A stretch of 64,000 bases of DNA from a virus. Location: positions 29,587 through 93,586 of IMG/VR virus record IMGVR_UViG_3300036861_000632, one strand, 5' to 3'. This document shows, piece by piece, positions 55,101 to 62,600 of the stretch (its first letter is position 1; every line of letters starts with the position of its first letter). The notes beneath the pieces were generated by a model. The model did not search any database and was not told where the DNA came from. It saw nothing but the letters and a program-made list of their open reading frames with translations. Made by a program: the position numbers and the translations under genes.

Positions 55101-56018
55101 GAGCAACAGGCGGAAGTCTATGGGTATCACCTGACCGCCCGTTATGAGGATGAGAATGGCAACGACTCGCCGCTCGCCAAGCTGACCGCCCTGCGCTCCG
55201 CCGCCGCCGCCCCACACTCCGATCTCCTGCTGAACAAATCCGGCCACCATGAAACGCCGTATCGCAGCAAAACCGAATACATCCCAAAGGTTGCCGCCGC
55301 GCTTGAGGTCATCCGCCAGATTCTCGAATCACGCGAACAGGTGGTCGTGTTCTCGGCGTTGCAGGAACCGAACCAAGCCTTGAGCCGGCGTTTGAAGGCG
55401 GCGGCCATCCCGCACCAGATTCTCGACGGGTCCATGACCCAGGGCAAGCGCGGCAAACACGCGCTGGACTTCAAACGCGGCTGGCCGGATGGCCCGCCAA
55501 TCGCCTTGGCGGGCATGTCCTCGATGGCGGAGGGCAACGACTGGCCACTGTGCCGGAATGCCATCATCATCGCCTACGATTGGGCCTACGACCTCTATGC
55601 GCAGGCGATCAAGCGGATTCACCGGCTCAATTCCGAGAAGGAAGTTACGATCTGGACGATCCTGTGCAAAGGGACCATTGACCGGAAGCTCGAAGCGTTG
55701 AAGGACGAGAAGGGCGACGCGGCGGAACTGGTGCTGGACGGCAAGTTGCTGGGCGAGGATGTGAGTCAGGTGAACCTGCGCGAGTTGCTACAGGTGGCCT
55801 ACGATGAGTTTGATCCCAAGGCGATCTATCCCGAATCCGAACTGGAGAAGCAGTGGCCGGAGTTGCGCGAGAAGCTGCGGGCGGCTTACAATGGCTGGCG
55901 CGTCGCACCGTCCGAACCGCCGAAGATCATCGAATTTCCGAAACCTGTGGCCGCCCAAATCTACATTCAACCCACCATCGTCCGGGCGGCGGCGTGGAAA
56001 CCGATGGTGTTTGCATGA
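52116..56018 (+). CDS. Methyltransferase-SNF2 helicase fusion
   Basis: A 1300-residue two-part protein. The N-terminus is a SAM-dependent DNA methyltransferase: motif I AspLeuAsnCysGlyHisGlyGlnLeu (about residues 52-60) and motif IV AsnProProTrp (123-126), the N6-adenine type. After a long middle region comes an SF2/SNF2 helicase: GlyLeuAspProGlyLeuGlyLysThr (about 663-670), ValIleAspGluGlyThr (about 840) in place of DEAH, a ThrGlyThrProIle motif, GlyMetSerSerMetAlaGluGlyAsnAspTrp (about 1133) and GlnAlaIleLysArgIleHisArgLeu (about 1163). The layout recalls phage P1 DarB and other methylase-helicase counter-defence proteins. Methylation plus translocation could protect phage DNA from restriction or remodel it. 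The DEGT variant needs checking. Confidence 0.82.
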   Translation: MNRTQIPNQILQEHLEASTNALEKGVAQFETPLEWAGPMGIPLPTHRPTLIDLNCGHGQLLQGIANHTTKHLLGVDIDPCHLVKADRPDRDDRIQRVKINGDVTLVADLFRKINLEGDLFVLNPPWDLHFHRDRLKFLFQSDCEAVAAAFNGIDPRLGREQIDSTIAMLMLALNFSSSHGEGVLVANEATLQRLIFRKGAPHGALADHVWAHLVIAGNPMTGNARAEFEDGFQTGVIYFARSHLSGCAPETLMPPATDLASFRKQAMNLNRLSNRDGTQVHNEYQIHTDATGQFEGVREEWAEIQGKRQKRFNIWLDDLGMIRTYLSRFDDAVADKNEAKALFSLTDQKPMNLVMQVASRAALMRAVNGGLWKVSPELPAKVAEAMDAYNAIRAPLYPMPEIMRLAYVDEQSFIKCIKDVEVPAPDLDADSRKRLLAFIHAPSSETWEEIAHRRLTGDTAWRIANRLDAKFREASPLAGIGNGRDGLPIRDKPARADGGWAVVPDTKVFDAFLDKKVLFVAGKRYAVSSQTVMVERKAMKPNAAGGDDEVLLNGQELAILIEDECGKKRCFMDRQHFAANAIKSDTGGWHAESVDPDLSLQDLVEGFEIPDVPDVAKCHPEKYAAHLAALEDIERYLPPTFRFKQFQREDVARGAIHPGCIFGLDPGLGKTICGIALALLKVGHDALVPKKPCLIVAPGNLHAQMLDAYAKLNIPVTPLDCQETYRTFWPLKPGFYLTSFMQLARNKVLKLPEVNHETTLADLAEVMVDLGINLADAQKMHKEQTVKKADRLTLMQCIVELCRATIIKIGEGVGEEVNGVRCVYSPSLAELTRGVFECVVIDEGTKIKGEDSQIGVGCRLMDPPFRFVLTGTPIKNRLKDLFWLMWWACSGKVEATPRFPYGGTAEEQDRYEATFAVCERNLTKERAMNGGRLKEQPTVTRRRGKWRGRGKVTPEVCNIHLCWKLNAPNLLRRRMEDIGQDVVRRITKPIWCPMGEQQAEVYGYHLTARYEDENGNDSPLAKLTALRSAAAAPHSDLLLNKSGHHETPYRSKTEYIPKVAAALEVIRQILESREQVVVFSALQEPNQALSRRLKAAAIPHQILDGSMTQGKRGKHALDFKRGWPDGPPIALAGMSSMAEGNDWPLCRNAIIIAYDWAYDLYAQAIKRIHRLNSEKEVTIWTILCKGTIDRKLEALKDEKGDAAELVLDGKLLGEDVSQVNLRELLQVAYDEFDPKAIYPESELEKQWPELREKLRAAYNGWRVAPSEPPKIIEFPKPVAAQIYIQPTIVRAAAWKPMVFA

Positions 56019-56227
56019 AGACCGCCTACGAAGCCGCCCTTGACCGGGCGATAAAGAACGGGCCAACCAAGCCATTCGTCACGAAGTTATTTGGCGTGAC
56101 GCCTGACAACAAGACGATGCGCCGACTGCGGGCAATGTGGCATTCGCCGGACGTGGCCATCCATTCCGGGTATAAATCCGGCAAGACCCAAGCCTTCCGT
56201 GAACTCAACAAGGACCATACCGCATGA
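56015..56227 (+). CDS. Small protein after the fusion gene
   Basis: A 70-residue product from ATG 56,015, ATGA overlap with the fusion stop. Basic, with LysProPheValThrLysLeuPheGlyValThr, a possible short HTH-like segment. Co-translation with the fusion protein is likely. Function unknown. Confidence 0.65.
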   Translation: MKTAYEAALDRAIKNGPTKPFVTKLFGVTPDNKTMRRLRAMWHSPDVAIHSGYKSGKTQAFRELNKDHTA

Positions 56228-56439
56228 AGATCGCCGGCTACGAAATAGCCAAGAGCAACGGACGCGGCGGCAAGGCGGGCCGTGACCAAAACAAGACAGC
56301 CACGATTCAGGTGCGAGACACAACATGGATGGACGGCGGATACGTGCTGTGCAAACAATTCCGCTTCATCGTCGGCAGCGCGGAGTCTGAAAAGGCCGCG
56401 CTCAAGAAGGCACGCGATTGGGTGTTGAACCATTTATGA
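56224..56439 (+). CDS. Small basic protein
   Basis: A 71-residue protein with GlyArgGlyGlyLysAlaGlyArgAspGlnAsnLys in the N-terminus and a helical end (LysLysAlaArgAspTrp). Overlaps both neighbours by 4 bases. No family recognised. Confidence 0.62.
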   Translation: MKIAGYEIAKSNGRGGKAGRDQNKTATIQVRDTTWMDGGYVLCKQFRFIVGSAESEKAALKKARDWVLNHL

Positions 56440-56642
56440 ACCTAAAAACGCGACCAGTCCTGAAACCGAAACTCGTCAGGCCAACCAAGCTCCGAATTGG
56501 ATACGGAGACGGCGATGATTGGGTGCTGGAAATCACCGAGACTGGCAATCTGGAAATTAGTCATGGAGACAGGCTTTGCATCGTCGCCGCGCCGATTCTT
56601 GAGGACAAACTCCACCTATATTACGACCCACCAGCCAAATGA
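56436..56642 (+). CDS. Small beta-rich protein
   Basis: A 68-residue product from ATG 56,436 (ATGA overlap). GlyTyrGlyAspGlyAspAspTrpValLeuGluIle is strand-like. It overlaps the start of a truncated gene by 4 bases. Function unknown. Confidence 0.62.
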   Translation: MNLKTRPVLKPKLVRPTKLRIGYGDGDDWVLEITETGNLEISHGDRLCIVAAPILEDKLHLYYDPPAK

Positions 56643-56884
56643 GCCTCGACGTATATCTCACCGGAAAGACCAAGCAAGTCGCCTGCATCTGCGCCTACAC
56701 CTCCACATACTCAAACTCCGGCAGAGTCTCAGAGAACGTGAATTCTACGGTACAAACGCTCGAATTCGCCCCATCCCCACGCCCAACGCCATCCGTCAGT
56801 TGCAGGAACGTCCAGCGTTTGCGGATGCGTGGCGGTTCGTGGTATCGGCTGGATGGTTCATCGCCGCCGCCCGTCCCATCGTAG
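56639..56884 (+). pseudogene. Truncated start of a MSLDVYL-type phage gene
   Basis: MetSerLeuAspValTyrLeuThrGly, then CysIleCys, is the start of a small phage family that normally runs about 100 residues. Here the match stops after about 20 codons and the frame continues antisense to the end of the 976-residue gene. The junction near 56,695 therefore looks like a recombination boundary. The last part of the frame is noise. Confidence 0.6.
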
Positions 56885-59625
56885 AACGGCAGCGCCCGGC
56901 ACTTCGTCACCCAAGTCATGCACGCCGTTTCCGTCGGCGCCGTCACACTGCCGGAAACCGTCCGGCTCCCTTCCTTGATCCCGCAATCCTGCGGGATGCT
57001 CACCCCGTCCGGCAACGCCTTGAACTGCCAGCGCGTGCCGCTGTAAACCATGTCCTCATCGAGCGAACAATTGATGACCGCCGCCTCGCTCGTGAGGGGC
57101 GACTCGTAATTGTCCGTGAAATCCAAACCCGTCACATGCTCAAGCGCATCCCCGTAACGTTCGCGCGTCGAATCGCGTTCACTATCCAGATGCTTCGCGG
57201 ACCCGACCAGACTGGTCAACAGGGCATCGAGCTTGTTGCCGCCCGTGCCCGCCTCGGCCGCCGCGATCATGGCCGCCCCGCCAAAGAACCGCCCTTGAAC
57301 CGTGACGCGCCGGACTAGGTTCACGTAATCGAGCTTCACCTTGAAGCCGTACTTGATCGAATACGCCCCGACCGTTTTCGCCTGATAGACCTCGAATGAG
57401 AAATCCAGCCGGATTTGCAACTCAGCGTAGCTGCCAAGACCAGCCCACGTCGCCTCGCCGGAATAGCTGCCCTGCTCAACCTTGTGGCGGGCGTCCACGG
57501 TCGATTCGTTGCGCACCGCCTGGCCGTTGTAGGCGTCGCGGACCTGAGCCAGATAGGCAGCCCGCGCCACGGTGTTGTCGCTCGCCACAACGAAGCCAGA
57601 GACGCGCAACACCTTCTCCCCGAAGACAGCTTCCTCGGTCGAAGCACTGACTTCCATGTAGATGCGCGTGCCCTTCACGCGGTATTCAAACGTGAACTCC
57701 AGCGTGACGAAATCAGGCAACTCAGACTCGCCAACCTGCCGGTCGCTCCGGGTGATCCGCGAACGGTCAAGGAACGTGTGCTTGTTAGCGCCCAGCGCCA
57801 GCGCCTTCGTCAGCGCGGCGGCGTAGGCGGCATCGGCATCGGCTCCGCTGGCGGTCACGCTGCCGGAATAGGTCAGGCCCGACAGCCCGCTCTTTACGTC
57901 AATGTCACCGGGAACGACGTTGACCTTGAAGGAGAGGATGTTGGAGGCCCGTTGCCGGTATGTTTCCGTGAACGTGAAAACCGAATTGGAGGTTCCGTCA
58001 TCGCAGTCGATGTAGCTCGGCTCAATCTGTGAATTGAGCAGCTTGCCCGCGGCGAATCCATTGGCCGCCAGTGCAGACGGCCGCAACAGTTCGAGCTTGG
58101 CGCGGGCGACGATTTCAGTGGTCGCCTCGACCTTGCCGGACAGAGTGAGCATTTGATCGCCACTCTCGCGGTCGAGTGAAATGGCCGCCTTGAATTGCGC
58201 GGTGGCATACCCATCCTCATCTGGGAACAAGGTGTAGCTCGCCTGCAACTGCCATTTGATGCGAGTCACGGCTTTGTCGATGGTCGCGCGGAAGTCGTCA
58301 ACCCTGACAAGCTTGTTGAAAAAGCGGTTGCTGGGCGGCCCGTAGGTAAGCCGGCCGTCCTTGCCATTGACGGCCGTTTCCCATTCTTCAATCCGCGCCA
58401 GCATGTCCACCCGGCGAACCGTCACGGAATCGGCGCGATTGGCGACATACTCGCCGGAAATGACGACCATCCCGCCCGCCCGCTCGCGCAGGTTTTTCAG
58501 TTCCATGAACCGCTGGGATTTGTAAGCGCGCTCCACCTTCTCGACGTGCCCAAGGTTGATGGACGAACCCGTGCCGGTCTTGGTAAAGGCAATGGGCAAC
58601 CGATCCGCCCCGTCCGCCAGATCCCGGTAAGCCTCCGTGAAGTTGATCTCCAGAAACGCCGTGCCGTCGTCGCAGTCGATGTTCTTGTCCCAAAGCTGGC
58701 GTTTGTCGAGAACGGCGTAAAGGAACCCGGCGTCCGAAAGGATGGCATTCCGCAACGTCGCGAGCTTCGTCACCGCCGCCGCCTTGTCGTTGGCAGCTAC
58801 CTTGCCCGAAATAGTCAGGATGGCATTCGATGTTTCGGCGAAGTCCTCATCCTTTTCGACCGTGAACTCGGCGGTCGCATAGTCTGCCTCGTCGGGATGG
58901 ACCGTGTAACTGAACGCCATGCGCCAGACGATGCCGTTGACGCCTTGATTGACCTCCGCCGCGAACGAATCGACCCGGACGGTACGATCGAAGAAACCGC
59001 CATAGGACAGATCGCCGCTCTTGCCGTTCAGCGCGGTTGACCATTCGGCGATGCGGGCTTCGAGCCAGGTGCGCTGGGCGTCGAGTGTGTCATTCGGATT
59101 GGCCAGCCATTCGCCCTCGGCATGGATGACCGACCGCACGCTCTCCCGAATGTCGCGCATCGGATGGAACCGGGTCGTGTTCCATTCAGGACGCCAGACG
59201 GTGACGTGGCCCAGCGTGAAATCCGCCGAGCTATCCGTGTCGGTGAACTCCAGTTCAAGGTGCGTTGAGGCGGTCGAAAGATTGACCTGATATGTGACGG
59301 TGATAGTCAGCCGTTGCTGATAGGTGCCCCATGCGTTCGGGTCTTCGGGCAGATTGTGGCTGGCGACGATGACGGGGCGGTTGAGGTATTCCGTGCCGTC
59401 ATCGTCCTGAATCAAGAGCGTGACGTAACCCTTGGCGAGCGAATTGCGCGCGGCGGTGATGGCGGCCGTGTTGAGCTTGTAACTCTGCTCCCACGTTTCG
59501 AGTTGCAGGACGAGCGTGCGCGTCTCCTTGTTCGGCAGCTTGAGTCCGCCGTTCTCGGACGCCTGACTCATCAGGCTCACTTCGCCGAGCGCGTGAATCG
59601 AAATGCTGTCGAGCCAGAGTTTCAT
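56695..59625 (-). CDS. Large tail-type protein with tandem repeats
   Basis: A 976-residue protein with a tandem duplication of about 200 residues, from roughly 135-345 and 355-565. Both units start with LeuGlyHisVal, then share GluTrp..AlaXXGlyLys, a ValArgValAsp strand, a Tyr..ProAspGluAlaAsp-like turn, SerGlyLysVal and AspCysAspAspGlyThr. A further, more diverged SerGlyPheVal copy lies near residue 690. It is beta-rich and lacks a signal peptide. ATGA overlap with the tape-measure gene implies a tail tube, tip or baseplate role. Confidence 0.75.
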   Translation of the reverse strand: MKLWLDSISIHALGEVSLMSQASENGGLKLPNKETRTLVLQLETWEQSYKLNTAAITAARNSLAKGYVTLLIQDDDGTEYLNRPVIVASHNLPEDPNAWGTYQQRLTITVTYQVNLSTASTHLELEFTDTDSSADFTLGHVTVWRPEWNTTRFHPMRDIRESVRSVIHAEGEWLANPNDTLDAQRTWLEARIAEWSTALNGKSGDLSYGGFFDRTVRVDSFAAEVNQGVNGIVWRMAFSYTVHPDEADYATAEFTVEKDEDFAETSNAILTISGKVAANDKAAAVTKLATLRNAILSDAGFLYAVLDKRQLWDKNIDCDDGTAFLEINFTEAYRDLADGADRLPIAFTKTGTGSSINLGHVEKVERAYKSQRFMELKNLRERAGGMVVISGEYVANRADSVTVRRVDMLARIEEWETAVNGKDGRLTYGPPSNRFFNKLVRVDDFRATIDKAVTRIKWQLQASYTLFPDEDGYATAQFKAAISLDRESGDQMLTLSGKVEATTEIVARAKLELLRPSALAANGFAAGKLLNSQIEPSYIDCDDGTSNSVFTFTETYRQRASNILSFKVNVVPGDIDVKSGLSGLTYSGSVTASGADADAAYAAALTKALALGANKHTFLDRSRITRSDRQVGESELPDFVTLEFTFEYRVKGTRIYMEVSASTEEAVFGEKVLRVSGFVVASDNTVARAAYLAQVRDAYNGQAVRNESTVDARHKVEQGSYSGEATWAGLGSYAELQIRLDFSFEVYQAKTVGAYSIKYGFKVKLDYVNLVRRVTVQGRFFGGAAMIAAAEAGTGGNKLDALLTSLVGSAKHLDSERDSTRERYGDALEHVTGLDFTDNYESPLTSEAAVINCSLDEDMVYSGTRWQFKALPDGVSIPQDCGIKEGSRTVSGSVTAPTETACMTWVTKCRALPFYDGTGGGDEPSSRYHEPPRIRKRWTFLQLTDGVGRGDGANSSVCTVEFTFSETLPEFEYVEV

Positions 59626-62600
59626 TGGTGTGGATTTTGCGGCACAACTGGATAGCCGAAAGATTCATCCCTTGCCAGCTTGCTGTTTAACCGCTCGTTC
59701 AACAGGGTCATCGAAGTCGAAAGCTGAATGACGATTTCGTTCAGGCCGCTCATGCTGTCGGTCGATTTCTTAGCCTCGCTGTTGAACCCCACCAGTCCAT
59801 CTACATTCGAGGCTGAAATGCCTCCAGTTGGAAGGCTGCTCTTGCCAGCCGGAATTGATTGAATGGAGCGCAATTCTTCCAGCTTCTTGATGGCACCTTC
59901 CATCTGGTCCTTGAAGAAAACAGCCTTGGTGGTTTCGCCGCCGCGAGAGGCTTCTTCCATCACCCGATTCAACCCGGCAATGTGCTTTTCCCATCGCCGG
60001 ATTTCTTCCTGACGCTCGAATCCGGCGCGTGCCGGGCCTTGGATTTCGATGGGGATGCGGTCAGGCGTCGAGCGGGGTTGCGGCGCGACATCCGCGCGCA
60101 CCCCGGTATTCGGCTGCGTGAAATCGCGCGGCTTGGGCAGGTTGCGCGTGCGGCGGGTGATCTCGTCCTGAATCTGTTCTTCGGTGGGCCGCTCCGTTCC
60201 AAAGACTTTCTTGAAGGTTTTACGCCCGGCCCGCTCCTCATCGGCGAAATCGCGCTGCTTGAAGAAATCGGTTCGCTCAAACAAATCCTTCCGCGCGTCC
60301 GGTGCCATCGAGAAAATACGTCCGGCGGTCAGGTTCTTCGGATCAACCTGACTCGTGGCCAGCTTGCGCAACAACTCCGCCGGACCAGCCCCCAGCAAGC
60401 CCTTCTCGAATTCACGGTTCGCCTTGCGCGTCGATTCCGTGCGTTCCTCGGCCAGCGTCAGCAGGCGCTCGTGAAGTTTGATCAGCGCCTCGGCCTGCTT
60501 GCGCTCGCTGGTCATCAATTCGATGGTCTGATTGTCAAACCGCTGCTCCTTGCCGGGCACGCCGCGCACCGCATTCAGTTCCTCCTTAGTCTTGGCGATC
60601 TTCTCGTTGAGCTTTTCATACTGGTTGACCAGCTTCTCAGCCTCGGTGTCACCCTGCGCGAAGGCGTTGGCCTGCGTCGCGGCAAAGCCGGCGATGAGAT
60701 TCTGAGCATCGGCCATTTCGGTCATCAGCTTGACCGTGGGGTCTTCCTTTCCGGCCAGCTTGGGCTTTAGCTTGAGCAGCGCCTCATCGGCTTGTTTCTG
60801 CAAATTCTGCCGGTGAATCTGGTCCTCGCCTGCCGGTGTTTTGTCGAATTCCTCGCCCTTGAGTTCGATGCCTTTTTTCTTACCCTGGAGTTCGTCAATG
60901 CGTATTAAGACCGCCTCAATTTCGAGGAGCTTCGTCTTTTCAGCCTCGCGCAACCGCAGGTTATCATCCCTTAACTTCGCCCGGACGTTTTCTGTGTCTC
61001 CCGTTGAGAGGTCCGGGGCAGCCTGCTCGGTAAGGGCATAATTCGATTTTGTGCGTGCATAAATTGCATCCAGCAATTTTTGGGCTTCTTCCCTGCGCTT
61101 CAGAATCTCATCACTGATCGGCTTGATGTCTTCAGTGAATTTATTCCGCGTGGTTCCGCCGGCCTCACTGACACCCTTGAAGTAAGCCTTCTGGTCGTCG
61201 ATAACCTTCTGCCAGTAGCCGATGGCGATTTGCAATCCTTGAATCTCCAATGTGAGCTTGTCCGATCGGTTTCCGCCTTCGCCCATCTGCTGATAGAGTT
61301 GGCCGATGGATTCCACTGTGGTCTTATGCCGCTCCAGCAGGCTTTGATAAATTAAATCCTTGTCGATAAGCCGCTGAAGGGCTTCCTCGTTACTCTTGAG
61401 TTCATCCACGAGAACGGCCGTCATCTTGGCCCGGTAGCCGCTCTGCTCGTCCCGTAATTTTTTGATTTCTTCGCCTCGCGAGACGTTGCTTTTCAACCGC
61501 ATCAATCCCTTTGGGTTCTCATACTCCGCAATCCGACGGGCGACGTTTGCTTCGGACTTAGCCAATTCTTCCATTTGCCGCTTCCGATCCTGAGCTTCGC
61601 GCGCCACCCAGCCTGCTGAGATTCGTGCGAGGTCCACGCCGATTTGCCCCATCTCGTTTGCCTTGAGCATCAACTGCCACTGCTCATTGAGCGCCTTTGT
61701 CTTGGCTTCATTCGCGGATTGCTCTGCTTGGCTCTGACCGGATTCCTTCGGATATGCGATTTCCGCAACCGTCGCGAGGAGCTTTGATTTCTTTCCGAAA
61801 TCCGCATTGGAGTTGAGCACTTCCTGCGCGACGCCAATCAACCGGATGCTCATGGCGGCTGCCTGTGCCGCCTTGTCTGCCCGTTCTGCTGCCTGCGCGA
61901 GCTTGTCCAGTTTGTCCGTCAGCTTGTCGTTGCTCAGTCCGGCTGCATCGGAAAATTCGTTCCACGCTTTCGATAGGGCGTAAATTATCCCCAGTACGAT
62001 CCCAAGATGCGCCGCTGCTTTTACCGCGCCAATAGCCAGGGCTGGCACCGCGTTCAATGAAGTAACCGTGCCCGGCACCGGAGCCTTGGCGTCGGGCAAC
62101 GGGCCGATGAATCCCTTCGGCGCATTCAGCTTCGCGCCCGCCATTGATTGCGCCAGCGTGCCCCAACCGCCTGCCGTCCTGATTAGCGCGCCATGCAAAT
62201 CCCCCATTGCGTTCCTGATTGCCTGCCCGGTGTTCCTGAGAATGCCGCCCTTGACGTTGACGCTCTCCATTGCCATTGCAGTTACGCCAAGCCGGGCGAC
62301 GAGTGCGATCAACGAACCGCCAATCAGTCCTACCGCACCGGCGCCCACGGGTGTATTCGCGAACCGCAACAGATTTGTAAACGCTTTCGTAACCTGCATC
62401 AGCATGTTGGACAAACCAACATCCTGACCCGTGCGTGACTGAATCGCCACGAACCGTTCCCACTCACTCGCCAGCGCGGTGAGTTGCGCCTTCATCGTCG
62501 CTTTGATCTTCGCGTTTTCTTCCTCGGCGCTGTTGAGGTTGAGTTGCGCCTGAATTGCCAGCACTTGCGAGCGGATATAGTTGTCGAGAATCGACGCCAT

